NCBI GenBank assembly: GCA_019720975.1
Contig: JAGVSJ010000001.1
Location: 163,736-227,735, forward strand
DNA from: Candidatus Sysuiplasma superficiale
GTDB lineage: Archaea > Thermoplasmatota > Thermoplasmata > Sysuiplasmatales > Sysuiplasmataceae
Length of the DNA: 64,000 nucleotides
Reading direction: 5' to 3'
Position numbers and translations under genes: made by a program. Under the pieces are notes generated by a model, which worked only from the letters and a program-made list of their open reading frames with translations, ran no database searches and was not told the origin of the DNA. Shown in pieces: positions 8,137-17,389 of the stretch; the stretch's first letter is position 1; the number at the start of each line of letters is the position of its first letter.

Positions 8137-10953
8137 TTAAACAATTGCATTTCGCTTGTGGGCATCTGACAGCAGTCGCGTTAGAACGTAGTGCAGTATG
8201 CCTCCTGCCCTGTAATATTCAAGCTCCACCTCTGTGTCCAGACGAACATCAAGTTCTGCAGTCCTGCTCCGGCCCGCCGTATCCGTGTAAAGCACCCTGG
8301 CCCTGTCCCTGGGTTTCAGATTCTCACCTATCTCTATGGAGAAGGTGCCCGACATATCCATTGAGAGCGATGCGGCGTCCTCCCCTTCTTTGAACTGCAG
8401 CGGGAGTATGCCCATCCCTACAAGGTTGCTCCTGTGAATACGCTCAAAACTTCTTGCAATCACAGCCCGAACACCCAGAAGCATTGGGCCTTTAGCAGCC
8501 CAGTCTCTAGAGCTTCCAGTGCCGTACTCGGCCCCCGCAATAACTATTAGAGGGACCTTTTCGGTCGCGTATTTCATTGCAGCATCGAATATTGTCATCT
8601 TCTCGCCATCCGGATAATGGAGCGTGAAACCACCCTCCGTGCCCGGCACGAGCAGATTTTTGATTCTCCTGTTGGCAAATGTCCCCCTCATCATGACCCT
8701 GTCATTTCCGCGACGTGACCCATAGGTGTTGAAGTCCGAAGGGTGGACACCATGTTCCAGCAGATATTTTCCTGCGGGTGTGTCCGCAGAAAATGCGCCA
8801 GCAGGGGATATGTGGTCCGTGGTCACCGAGTCACCGAAATAGCACAGGACCCTCGCACCTGTAATGCCTGAAATAGGTTTGTGCCCGCGAATATCGAATC
8901 CGTCGAAGAACGGCGGATGCTGGATGTAGGTGCTCTTCTCATCCCATCTGTAAAGAACACCTGATGGGGCCGACAGGCTGTTCCATTCTTCATTGGCGTT
9001 CTGGAAGTTTGAGTACCTTTCCCTGTACATATCAGGTGTGATTGTTCTAGCCATTATATCACGGATCTCCGCGGAGGAAGGCCATATGTCTCTCAAGTAG
9101 ACATCCCTTCCATCTGCTCCCCTGGCGAAGGGCTCGGTTGTTATATCCTTCAGAACAGTCCCTGCCAGGGCAAAGGCGACGACCAGAGGTGGTGACATGA
9201 GATAATTTGCCCTGACATCGTTGTGTATCCTCGCCTCGAAGTTCCTGTTGCCAGAAAGTACGCTGCAGACGGAGAGCTTGCCGGAGTTTATTGCCTTGGA
9301 CACCGGTTCGGGAAGCGGCCCGCTGTTCCCTATGCATGTTGTGCATCCGTAGCCGACCAGATAAAAACCGAGCTTTTCAAGTGGTTCCATGAGACCTGCT
9401 TTCTTCAGATAGTCGGTGACAACCCTTGAACCCGGAGCCAGACTGGTCTTTACCTTCTTCTGCACTGCCAGTCCCATGTCGACCGCCTTCCTTGCGAGAA
9501 GACCCGCAGCCACCATCACCTCGGGATTGCTTGTGTTGGTGCAGCTTGTAATCGCTGCTATGACAACATCACCATCGGAAAGAACTGATCTGGAGCCCGG
9601 TGGATATTCAATTTCGACACTTTTCATTTCAGTTGCCTCACTCTTGAATTTCATTACCTCCGGCGCCGGAAGGCCCCCTTCATAGGTGAGATTTGAGCGA
9701 GCAGAGTTGCTGTGGGAATTTGCATTAACAGAGAAGAGCTGTGAGAGAAAGTTCTCCCTTATTTTTCCAAGAGGAACACGGGACTGCGGGAGTTTAGGTC
9801 CGGAAACACTCGGTTCCACGGACGAAAGATCAAATTCAATCCTCGTGCTGTATTCCACCCTTGAGTAATCAATATTCCAGAACTGCTGTGCCTCATAGTA
9901 GCGCCTGACATTCTCGACGTGTTTCCTGTCGCGCGCAGTCGCGAGAAGATACGAAAGCGTTTCATCATCAACAGGGAAGAGTGCGATGGTTGCGCCATAT
10001 TCAGGGCACATGTTTGACAGGGTTGCCCTGTCAGGAATGCTGAGTTTACTCACACCCTCTCCGTAGAATTCAACAAACTTGCCAACAACGTTCTCCTTTC
10101 TCAAAAGCTGTGTCATGGTGAGTGTTAGATCAGTTGCAGTCACACCTTCCCTCAAGCTCCCTGTCAGATGGACTCCAACAACCTCAGGTTGCGCAAACGT
10201 AACGGGTTGATCCAGCATGGCAGCCTCAGCCTCTATACCGCCAACACCAAAGCCGAGGACGCCTATGCCGTTGACCATAGTTGTATGAGAGTCTGTGCCC
10301 ACGAGGGTGTCAGGGTAGGCAACATTACGGCCACTTGATTCCGTGACAGATACGCAGGTGGCAAGGTACTCGAGATTCACCTGATGAACTATGCCAAGCG
10401 AAGGCGGCATGACCCTGAAATTACGGAAGGCTCCTGAGGCCCATTTGAGAAATGAATACCTCTCATGGTTCCGTTTCAGTTCCATTTCGCGGTTGATTAT
10501 GAATGAGTCGGGTGAACCGAAAGAATCGACCTGAACAGAATGGTCTATGACAAGATCTACCGGAACCTGAGGCTGAACGAGGCCTGGATCAAAACCGAGC
10601 TTTGAAACGGCATCCCTCATTGCCGCAAGATCGACAATTGCAGGCACGCCGGTGAAGTCCTGCATCAGGACTCTTGACACTTTGAAGGGGATCTCCTCAT
10701 CCACAGGCTCCGCTGCGTTCCAGTTTGCGAGAGACGTGACATTATCCTCCCTTATCACAGAACCGTCCAGATTTCGCAGCAGCGATTCAAGGACAATTCT
10801 CAACGACAGCGGCAATCTTGATACATGACCCACACCTGCCTTCTCAAGCGCGGGAAGTGAATAGAATTCAACTGGCGCATCGCTGCTGTCCCTGAATGAC
10901 TGGATGGTATCCCATAAATGGTGCAGCCGGCGACCTTCACTGTTCTCTTTCAT
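8137..10953 (-). CDS. acnA: Aconitate hydratase (AcnA/IRP1 type)
   Basis: This enzyme isomerises citrate and isocitrate in the citric acid cycle. The [4Fe-4S] ligands are visible in SCTNTSNP and in GCTTCIGNSGP. Substrate-binding motifs include GTDSHTTMVNGIGVLG in the N-terminal half and GDSVTTDHISPAGA and GAEYGTGSSRDWAAKGP in the C-terminal swivel domain. The length of about 938 residues is typical of AcnA. The ATG at 10953 is preferred to the one at 10977. It has GGAG a few bases upstream, and the sequence around 10975-10985 (GGATTAATTGG) looks like the TATA box and should not be translated. The gene stands alone between the thioesterase and tRNA-Thr. Confidence 0.95.
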   Translation of the reverse strand: MKENSEGRRLHHLWDTIQSFRDSSDAPVEFYSLPALEKAGVGHVSRLPLSLRIVLESLLRNLDGSVIREDNVTSLANWNAAEPVDEEIPFKVSRVLMQDFTGVPAIVDLAAMRDAVSKLGFDPGLVQPQVPVDLVIDHSVQVDSFGSPDSFIINREMELKRNHERYSFLKWASGAFRNFRVMPPSLGIVHQVNLEYLATCVSVTESSGRNVAYPDTLVGTDSHTTMVNGIGVLGFGVGGIEAEAAMLDQPVTFAQPEVVGVHLTGSLREGVTATDLTLTMTQLLRKENVVGKFVEFYGEGVSKLSIPDRATLSNMCPEYGATIALFPVDDETLSYLLATARDRKHVENVRRYYEAQQFWNIDYSRVEYSTRIEFDLSSVEPSVSGPKLPQSRVPLGKIRENFLSQLFSVNANSHSNSARSNLTYEGGLPAPEVMKFKSEATEMKSVEIEYPPGSRSVLSDGDVVIAAITSCTNTSNPEVMVAAGLLARKAVDMGLAVQKKVKTSLAPGSRVVTDYLKKAGLMEPLEKLGFYLVGYGCTTCIGNSGPLPEPVSKAINSGKLSVCSVLSGNRNFEARIHNDVRANYLMSPPLVVAFALAGTVLKDITTEPFARGADGRDVYLRDIWPSSAEIRDIMARTITPDMYRERYSNFQNANEEWNSLSAPSGVLYRWDEKSTYIQHPPFFDGFDIRGHKPISGITGARVLCYFGDSVTTDHISPAGAFSADTPAGKYLLEHGVHPSDFNTYGSRRGNDRVMMRGTFANRRIKNLLVPGTEGGFTLHYPDGEKMTIFDAAMKYATEKVPLIVIAGAEYGTGSSRDWAAKGPMLLGVRAVIARSFERIHRSNLVGMGILPLQFKEGEDAASLSMDMSGTFSIEIGENLKPRDRARVLYTDTAGRSRTAELDVRLDTEVELEYYRAGGILHYVLTRLLSDAHKRNAIV

Positions 10954-11061
10954 GGTGCTCCATAGGAGGATTGCCAATTAATCCTTTTCGAAATGACACA
11001 ATCTGCGGCAACTGTCCATTCCATCAGACAGGCTTCCGCTGATGATGTAACCTTTCTTGAT

Positions 11062-11147
11062 AGCCACCAGGGAGATTTGAACTCCCGACCTGCTGATATC
11101 TTGCGGACATTACAAGTCAGCCGCTCTACCGCCTGAGCTATGGTGGC
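11062..11147 (-). tRNA. tRNA-Thr (TGT) with a 13-base intron
   Basis: Read on the minus strand, the gene has acceptor stem GCCACCA/TGGTGGC, D stem GCTC/GAGC, anticodon stem GCTGA/TCAGC and T arm GGGAG-TTCAAAT-CTCCC. The discriminator is U and no CCA is encoded. The anticodon TGT is at 11112-11114. The loop is 20 bases, so a 13-base intron at 11098-11110 is inferred between positions 37 and 38. CTTG of the loop pairs with CAAG of the intron, with a 3-base bulge on each side, giving a bulge-helix-bulge that is cut exactly at the expected bases. Confidence 0.95.
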
Positions 11148-11171
11148 ATTAACGGCCCAATTCACCTTAGT

Positions 11172-11180
11172 GATATAAAA
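11172..11180 (-). promoter_or_regulatory. TATA box of tRNA-Thr
   Basis: TTTTATATC on the minus strand lies 25-33 bases upstream of the first tRNA base, the standard archaeal spacing. No other AT-rich element is near. Confidence 0.6.
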
Positions 11181-11346
11181 ACGATGCTCAGGACGGGTCA
11201 GGGGACTGTTCCGGGTTTACCGTCCATGTTCTATGGTCGATCAGGTTCCTGTCGCCAGAGCATCTGAAAAATAAAGACACACTTTCCTGGTTAATCCCCC
11301 GACGTCTGCATAAACGCCAGAGCTGCATGATACAGAATTATTGCCG

Positions 11347-11360
11347 AATTTATTAAATAC
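11347..11360 (+). promoter_or_regulatory. Promoter of the histidine kinase, within a 297-base gap
   Basis: The element AATTTATTAAATAC is the only strong TATA-like run in the gap from 11148 to 11444. It lies about 90 bases before the GTG start at 11445, so the mRNA would have a leader of about 60 bases. I see no gene, repeat or RNA structure in the rest of this gap. Confidence 0.4.
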
Positions 11361-11444
11361 CAACCATAACGAATTCGACTGATTAGCGGACGGGAACACA
11401 TTCGGTCACTCGGCGGTCCGTATGCAGTAGAGAGTGAGATATCA

Positions 11445-13904
11445 GTGAGAGGCATCCGTAGAAGAATCTGGAATTATCTTCAATTCTGGTATCCGCCCGT
11501 AATTGCCACTGCGGTGCCGACAGGCATTGTTATCCTCATGGCTGCCTTTGGAGTTTCTCTCGGCTCCAGTTCGATGGACGTGGGTGTCGACCTTGCTTCT
11601 GTCGTGTATCTGATCATAATGACATCCGCAATATGCACGGCTTATCTGCTCAGATACAAAGAACTTGAACTCAGGTACGACTTAATCTCGGCCGCGGCAT
11701 TTCTCCAGTTTCTTCTCATCAGTACTGCCATATCTGTATATTTTTCCGATGCCGCATCGGATATTGTTTTTCCGATTATCGGGCTTGCAACCATCATTGT
11801 GCTGGCAGCCGGCATCCCGTTAAGTGACAGGAGGGAAAAATGGCCGACGAATCTGATGTTTTTATGGATGTCGGCGCCAACTGTGATGACATTAGCGTTT
11901 CTTTATTCCCTTCACAACATGTCCACTGGCGTCTTCACGTTTATGTCCAACAATGTGGTTGACACACTTGCCCATGTTGTAGTTATCTCAATAGCGCTCA
12001 TTCTCATCCTCAAGCTCAGGCATCATGCGTTCAAGCCGTTTCGCTACAGCTTCCATGGCTTGATCGCATTTTCGTTTCTGCTCATTTTTTCTACAATGAT
12101 TCACTTCATGTCTACCAGAAAGCTCGATCTCGCATGGTGGGTGTCCAGTTTACTGGTTTGGCTATCGCTGCTGTTCGTGTTGTGGGGTAATTTCATGGAT
12201 TACACGTGGTATGCGGAAGAGGAGAAACACACTTATCAGTTGATGAATCAGGTGCAGAATAGTTTAAGGAGAGAGACACCTGCAAGACTCTCGGCAGGCA
12301 TTGTTATTGCCATTTCCTCCGGAATTAAGGACGCAGGATGTTTCAGCTACACCTCAATGGATGGGGATGACTGGGAGCTTGAAGATGAGGTTGTGCCATG
12401 CGGGATACAAGCCGGATCCATGCCGCCAAGACTCAATTTCAGCGTAAGGGAACTGATGCTGGATGAACCGGACGTTTTCATCAGTTCTTCCGACCGTACG
12501 GCGGCAGGCAGAAGATTGAAGGAGGTTTCGGCCGTTCCATGTGGTGGGGCCATCTTCAGGGCGCCAAACGGCAGATTCCATTTTTTAGGCATCAGAGAAG
12601 CAGGACGGCAATGGTGGGAAGGATATGAAATCATAATGCTCAAATCGATTGCCCTTGCACTGGGACTTGCGGCGTATCAGCGTGAAACGTCGGTAAAGCG
12701 CGCAAAGATGATAATGCAGCTCCTGTCGATCACACATGCGGTGAAAAGGATTTTCTCGGCATCGGATTTGGCGGAACTGCGCTCGAATGCAATCAGGCTG
12801 ATTACGGATGAACTGGGATTCGATAATGTCTCGCTTTGGAGTGTCGAAGAAAATGACATCCTCGTACCACGCAATTTCCTTTGGAGAGGAAGGAAGGAGA
12901 AAGAACTGAGTTCGAACGATGTTCTGCGGTTCGGAGTTGGCATTGTAGGGACCGTTGCCAGAACCGGCAAACCGCTGCTCGCGAATGATGTAACTGCCGA
13001 GCCGGCATATGTGGATCTGATCGGTTCAGACACCCAAAGCGAATATGCAGTGCCAGTAATGCAGGACGACAGGGTTATTGCAGTCCTCGATGTGCAGTCA
13101 AATCAAAAAAACTCTTTTGACTCAATGGATACCGAGGTGATAGACACGATTGCAATGCTGATTGCAGCAGGATTTGATTTTTATCGCCTCAGATCCGACC
13201 TGAACGAAGGCAAAAAGCTTGCCGAAATGCGGGCCGGACTTGTTTCACATGACCTGCGGAATATGTTTCAGGCAATGCGCGTTTTTCTTCAGTTGCTTCG
13301 CTCGGATCTTTCTGCCAACAAGAATGTCCCAGCCAAAGATCTGGATTACATCGCGAATATAGAGAGTTCGATAGATGCCTCCCTTAAATTTCTTGAAAAT
13401 GTGCTGAAGATCTTCAAGATAGAGAGCGGGACGCTGGAACTGACATCCTTCGACCTTCGTGAGGTTCTGGAGAATTCTGCCTCAATAGTAAAGCTCAGCT
13501 TTCCCTCCAGGGACATACGATTCATGTTCAGCCTTGACACCAGCCCGACAGTTCTTGTCGGAAACAGCCTGATCGGTGAAGTGTTTTCCAACTTGTTTTC
13601 CAACTCTGCAAAATATTGCGACAAGGCACAGGTAGTTGTGGAAGTCACAGCGCAAAAATGCAGCCGCAAAGGAAGGGAAACAGTATGCGTCAGGGTCACA
13701 GACAATGGCAGAGGCATTCCACGCAACCGTTTTGCAACGGTATTTAACAGATTCCATACTGCGACAGGCGGAACGGGCCTTGGTCTCTCGCTAGTAAAGG
13801 AAATCATGGACAGCATCGGTGCCGAAATAGAACTGGTGGAAAATGTCCCGGGCGATAGCAATGGCGGAACTTCATTCATACTGTATTTCATACCCTTTTC
13901 CTGA
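11445..13904 (+). CDS. Membrane sensor histidine kinase with GAF domain
   Basis: This 819-residue sensor kinase starts with GTG. Residues about 1-250 hold roughly seven or eight membrane spans of unknown sensor type. A poorly conserved soluble domain follows at 275-405, then a GAF domain at about 430-585 (FGVGIVGTVARTGKPLLANDV is typical). The HisKA domain at about 595-665 has the phosphoacceptor box VSHDLRN, where the histidine is near residue 601. The HATPase domain has the N-box NLFSNSAKYC, G1 VTDNGRGIP and G2 GTGLGLSLVKEI. The kinase is therefore intact. No response regulator gene is nearby, so it is an orphan; archaeal kinases often signal to partners encoded elsewhere. The ligand is unknown. 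Confidence 0.88.
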   Translation: MRGIRRRIWNYLQFWYPPVIATAVPTGIVILMAAFGVSLGSSSMDVGVDLASVVYLIIMTSAICTAYLLRYKELELRYDLISAAAFLQFLLISTAISVYFSDAASDIVFPIIGLATIIVLAAGIPLSDRREKWPTNLMFLWMSAPTVMTLAFLYSLHNMSTGVFTFMSNNVVDTLAHVVVISIALILILKLRHHAFKPFRYSFHGLIAFSFLLIFSTMIHFMSTRKLDLAWWVSSLLVWLSLLFVLWGNFMDYTWYAEEEKHTYQLMNQVQNSLRRETPARLSAGIVIAISSGIKDAGCFSYTSMDGDDWELEDEVVPCGIQAGSMPPRLNFSVRELMLDEPDVFISSSDRTAAGRRLKEVSAVPCGGAIFRAPNGRFHFLGIREAGRQWWEGYEIIMLKSIALALGLAAYQRETSVKRAKMIMQLLSITHAVKRIFSASDLAELRSNAIRLITDELGFDNVSLWSVEENDILVPRNFLWRGRKEKELSSNDVLRFGVGIVGTVARTGKPLLANDVTAEPAYVDLIGSDTQSEYAVPVMQDDRVIAVLDVQSNQKNSFDSMDTEVIDTIAMLIAAGFDFYRLRSDLNEGKKLAEMRAGLVSHDLRNMFQAMRVFLQLLRSDLSANKNVPAKDLDYIANIESSIDASLKFLENVLKIFKIESGTLELTSFDLREVLENSASIVKLSFPSRDIRFMFSLDTSPTVLVGNSLIGEVFSNLFSNSAKYCDKAQVVVEVTAQKCSRKGRETVCVRVTDNGRGIPRNRFATVFNRFHTATGGTGLGLSLVKEIMDSIGAEIELVENVPGDSNGGTSFILYFIPFS

Positions 13905-13996
13905 GACTGGCAGGGATGTTGCACAAAACAGTCGCAGAATTCGTCTGCATCTCCCCCAGACAGTCCTGAAAGGCGAGATGAAAATTGCGCGGGAGT

Positions 13997-14677
13997 TTAT
14001 TGTCTTTTAGGGCCAGTGTTCATAAAGCCGCCGGGACCGCCGGAACTTATGTTAAAGGTTGTTTCACCGGTCTGCAGCAAACGTGCCTGATTCTCATCCA
14101 GCTCTGTAACAGAGACGTCTTTCCCTATTATGGCGCTGTTGCCGTAGGGGTCCTCCACAACAAGATGGAACGGTTCATTCCCTTCCTTCATCCGGTCTAT
14201 CCTTTCAAGCAGTCTCTCACATCTTTCATATACGTCCTGTTCCGCATCCATCTTGACCAAACTGACGACATCGCTTATACGGTTAAGAACACCCTCCACA
14301 TTGGTAATGAAGCATTCAGAAGCCGTTCCGGGCTCAATATTTGTACCTATCTCAGGTATCCTGATTGTTCCTGAATTGGATCTGACAATCTTGGAATCAA
14401 GCGCGCGGGCGGATTCGACCGAAAGTTCGAATCTTGTGGGTCCCTTGTTTTCAAGTATTATCAGGTCAGAATGCTTGAAACCGCATGAGCCGCAGACGTA
14501 TGTTGTCTGCATCGCCCTGCCAATATAAGGGAGTGTGAGCGATGTGAGCGTATTGATCATTTTCCTCTCACCGCAGGCAATGCAGGGCAGTTCGACAAGA
14601 ACTTCGACCGGCGAACTGTCAATTACGGAGGGATCTCCTCCGTTTCCGTCCCTTGTTCCATCCATCGTATCAGCCAT
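13997..14677 (-). CDS. ZPR1-related zinc-finger protein
   Basis: This 226-residue protein has the ZPR1 architecture once: a C4 zinc finger (PCIACG, then YVCGSCGFKHSD) followed by the beta-rich domain with IRIPEIGTNIEPG and the hallmark FITNVEGVLNRI. Eukaryotic ZPR1 carries two such modules and binds EF1A; archaeal members carry one, and their function is not well defined. An acidic, Gly-rich N-terminal tail of about 25 residues precedes the finger. The gene is convergent with the histidine kinase and stands upstream of none of its neighbours, so the context adds little. Confidence 0.88.
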   Translation of the reverse strand: MADTMDGTRDGNGGDPSVIDSSPVEVLVELPCIACGERKMINTLTSLTLPYIGRAMQTTYVCGSCGFKHSDLIILENKGPTRFELSVESARALDSKIVRSNSGTIRIPEIGTNIEPGTASECFITNVEGVLNRISDVVSLVKMDAEQDVYERCERLLERIDRMKEGNEPFHLVVEDPYGNSAIIGKDVSVTELDENQARLLQTGETTFNISSGGPGGFMNTGPKRQ

Positions 14678-14789
14678 CTCCTAAATTGAACAAATACTTA
14701 ACTGAAGCGGCAAAGAGGACGGAACTGAGTTGCCGGAACGTTCTGATTCTACGGCCGCAGGTCGAAACAAGGTCACGGAAAAAAACTGT

Positions 14790-15875
14790 TCAGCATTCAA
14801 TCAGTTCCCTTGGCGCATCAGTGAGAACACGTGCTCCCGACTTACGGACGACAACGTCATCCTCTATACGGACACCGCCGTAACCTGAAATATATGCTCC
14901 AGGCTCAACTGTAACCACCATTCCCTCATCGAGTGTACCGCTTGAGGATGGGGAGAGAGTGGGCAGCCCGTCGTGCACCTGAAGTCCAAGGCCATGCCCG
15001 AGACTGTGAATGAAACTTCCCTTGAACTCACCTGCATCGATGACCTTTCTCGCCTCCGCGTCCACTGCCGATTCCCTTGCGCCGCTGCGGATCGCGGAAA
15101 TGCCTGCCTTCTGGGCATTGAGCACAGTCTGATACAGGCGTTTCTGCCTTTCGTCCGCTCTCCCGTAAACGAATGTCCTGGTGATGTCAGAACAGTATCT
15201 CCTGTACGTTCCACCGAAATCTGTGAGGACGAACTGCCCTTTCCTGAGCCTCAGGTCACCTGGAGAATAGTGCGGTATGGCGCTTGTCTTCCCGAAGGAA
15301 ACAATCGGTGGGAAGGATGGAGCTTCGCTTCCCTCATCATAAAGAGCCTTTGATATGAGCGCCGAGAGCTTTCTCTCAGTGACTCCTTCTGCAAGCATTT
15401 CAGGTATGCGCTCGACAACGCGGGATGCAATCCTGCATGATTTTGAAATGCTGGCAATTTCTCTCTCATCCTTCACTGCCCTGCACTTGGCGATCTCAGT
15501 GGAACAGTCGTATATCCTGCCTCTGAATGCCCTTTTAACGGTCATGAAGGAGGTGTGTGTCAGGGCGGGAAAATTCATGCCAATCGTATCGAAGCGTGAC
15601 AGTGCCTTTGCAAGCTTTGACTGCATATCAGAACTGTTACTGACGACAGTGGTGTTTACGTCCAGTCCTGCAAGGGCTGGAGCCTCCAGAGGACTCGTAA
15701 ATACAGAAACTCCCCGTTTGCTCACAAGAGCAGCAGATCCCTCAAATATGCCTGAATGAGCGCCGACAAAGTACCTGAAATTGTGATCTATGAGATTGTC
15801 ATGGCCGTTCGCTATCACCACAGCCTCAACCTTCCCATTGAGGATTTTGAAAAGGCGTGAATATCTGCTATCCAT
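14790..15875 (-). CDS. pepQ: Xaa-Pro aminopeptidase/dipeptidase (M24)
   Basis: This M24 metallopeptidase of about 361 residues cleaves peptides with proline at the second position. The five metal ligands can be seen: Asp in TDFGG, Asp in CSDITRTF, His in HGLGLQVHD, Glu in TVEPGAY and Glu in RIEDDV. The N-terminal creatinase-like domain occupies the first ~120 residues. The frame is open upstream to 16076, but that part would run into the divergent archease gene and its promoter. The ATG at 15875 (MDSRYSRLFKIL) matches the normal family N-terminus and is used here. Intracellular peptide recycling is the likely role. Confidence 0.92.
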   Translation of the reverse strand: MDSRYSRLFKILNGKVEAVVIANGHDNLIDHNFRYFVGAHSGIFEGSAALVSKRGVSVFTSPLEAPALAGLDVNTTVVSNSSDMQSKLAKALSRFDTIGMNFPALTHTSFMTVKRAFRGRIYDCSTEIAKCRAVKDEREIASISKSCRIASRVVERIPEMLAEGVTERKLSALISKALYDEGSEAPSFPPIVSFGKTSAIPHYSPGDLRLRKGQFVLTDFGGTYRRYCSDITRTFVYGRADERQKRLYQTVLNAQKAGISAIRSGARESAVDAEARKVIDAGEFKGSFIHSLGHGLGLQVHDGLPTLSPSSSGTLDEGMVVTVEPGAYISGYGGVRIEDDVVVRKSGARVLTDAPRELIEC

Positions 15876-15922
15876 GCTCGGCAGATAAGCGATGGATAGA
15901 TAAATTGTTCGTGGCCGAGGAT

Positions 15923-15932
15923 AGTTTAATTT
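15923..15932 (+). promoter_or_regulatory. TATA box of the archease operon
   Basis: AGTTTAATTT is centred about 28 bases before the GTG start of archease, so the transcript probably begins a few bases before the start. It lies in the short divergent space shared with pepQ. Confidence 0.4.
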
Positions 15933-15955
15933 CTGAATAGAACGTATGAGAGGAC

Positions 15956-16360
15956 GTGAGATACAGGCTCCTTGACCATACAGCTGACATTCAGATAATG
16001 GCGTACGGGAACAGCGCTGAAGAGATCTTTGAAAATTCAGCATACGCGCTGTTTGATCAGATTGCGGACATAACAACTGTTAAGCCGACAGGCGAGGAGA
16101 ATATCGTCGCGCGGGCGCGATCGCTGGAAAATCTGCTCATGGATTATCTCAACGAACTGCTCTTCCTGGAAAGCGCCATGTCTCTGCTCTTCAGCGAATT
16201 TTCAGTCAGGATTGAGGGAAACAGGCTGAATTCAACAGTGAGGGGGGAGAGGATGGATAGAAGGAGGCACAGGCTAAAGAACGATGTGAAGGCCATTACC
16301 TACCACATGTTTGAGTTAAATATCGAAAAGGGTTATGCACGTTTCATCATAGACGTATGA
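15956..16360 (+). CDS. Archease
   Basis: This 134-residue protein begins with the diagnostic RLLDHTADIQIMAYG. The metal-site aspartates are present at the N-terminus (DHTAD) and the C-terminus (the final FIIDV), and YHMFELN precedes the end. Archease activates the RtcB RNA ligase and widens its nucleotide use, which is needed for joining tRNA exons after intron removal. This fits the three intron-bearing tRNAs in the window, although rtcB itself is not here. The GTG start is preceded by AGAGGA. A mevalonate-pathway gene follows after 9 bases in the same direction. Confidence 0.93.
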   Translation: MRYRLLDHTADIQIMAYGNSAEEIFENSAYALFDQIADITTVKPTGEENIVARARSLENLLMDYLNELLFLESAMSLLFSEFSVRIEGNRLNSTVRGERMDRRRHRLKNDVKAITYHMFELNIEKGYARFIIDV

Positions 16361-16369
16361 GGTGTCATT

Positions 16370-17338
16370 GTGTCATCAAAGGCAACAGCGATTGCACATC
16401 CGATGCAGGGTCTGATAAAATACCATGGCCTGAGGGATGAGAGATTGCGCCTTCCATTCCATGATTCCATCTCCGTTGCCACAGCACCGCTCAAGACAAC
16501 AACAACTGTTGAATTCGGTGATTTTGAGAGGAGCAGCGTCGAAATTGATGGAAAGAGGGTTTCAGGCCGTCCGCTGGAGAGGGTCATGGCTGTAATGGAT
16601 AGAATCAGGGAGATGGCATCGATTGAAGACAATTTCAGGATAGTGTCGGAAAGTGATTTCGAATCAGGGATAGGACTGGGTGCCTCAGCCTCCGGATTTG
16701 CCGCTCTCGCCACAGCGGCTTGCAGTGCTGCACGGTTGGAGATTGACAGAAGGCAGCTTTCTGCCATTGCCAGACTTGGCGCGGGTTCGGCGACAAGATC
16801 TGTTGCAGGCGGATTTGCAAGATGGGAAGCGGGAAGCAGCGACAGCGACAGTTATGCATATTCACTGGCGGCACCGGAGGAGCTTCAGATGGGTATCGTG
16901 GTTGCCATTGTGAGGAAAACCAAGAGGACTGAGGATGCACACAGAGAGGTGCTTTCCTCTCCCCTGTACCAGGGCAGACTTGCATACCTCCACACTGCGC
17001 TTGCAGAAATGACCTGGGCTATAAGATCGCACAACGTCTCTGAGATAGGCAGGATAGCCGAGAGGGATACCCTTGTGCTTCATGCCATAACAATGACTGG
17101 AAATAACGGGATGATCCTGTGGAAACCGGAGACACTGAAGATCATTGAGATCACAAGGGAGATGAGGAAGGAAGGGTTGAATTCCTTCTTTTCGATTGAC
17201 ACCGGCGCAACCGTCTACATCAACTGCCCTGTGGACGAGATTAGGGAAGTGGAGGAGCGTATCCGTTCAGCCGGCATCGAAACTGTTCGATGCAGTGTAG
17301 GAGGTCCCAGCAGACTTGTTGACACACATCTCTTCTGA
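16370..17338 (+). CDS. Mevalonate diphosphate decarboxylase family enzyme (possibly mevalonate 3,5-bisphosphate decarboxylase)
   Basis: This 322-residue GHMP-fold protein belongs to the diphosphomevalonate decarboxylase family. Thermoplasma uses family members in a modified mevalonate route with a mevalonate 3-kinase and a bisphosphate decarboxylase. In decarboxylases a Lys-Arg-Asp set is essential, and all three can be placed here: Lys about residue 17 in LIKYHG, Arg in GSATRSVAGG and Asp in FFSIDTGA. The phosphate-binding loop GIGLGASASGFAA is intact. Retention of the triad favours a decarboxylase over a 3-kinase. The start is GTG with GAGGTG upstream, 9 bases after archease. The exact substrate is an inference. 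Confidence 0.8.
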   Translation: MSSKATAIAHPMQGLIKYHGLRDERLRLPFHDSISVATAPLKTTTTVEFGDFERSSVEIDGKRVSGRPLERVMAVMDRIREMASIEDNFRIVSESDFESGIGLGASASGFAALATAACSAARLEIDRRQLSAIARLGAGSATRSVAGGFARWEAGSSDSDSYAYSLAAPEELQMGIVVAIVRKTKRTEDAHREVLSSPLYQGRLAYLHTALAEMTWAIRSHNVSEIGRIAERDTLVLHAITMTGNNGMILWKPETLKIIEITREMRKEGLNSFFSIDTGATVYINCPVDEIREVEERIRSAGIETVRCSVGGPSRLVDTHLF

Positions 17339-17389
17339 AACACTGCGCAAGTTCATTCATTGAATAAGGCATCAGGCACGGAGAAGTTT

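Noticed and set aside
12354..12643. Overlapping minus-strand frames in the histidine kinase gene
   Set aside because: They are antisense to a continuous coding frame with conserved kinase motifs downstream and have no independent support.
15876..16076. N-terminal extension of the Xaa-Pro peptidase
   Set aside because: It would overlap the archease gene and its promoter, and the family start fits the ATG at 15875.
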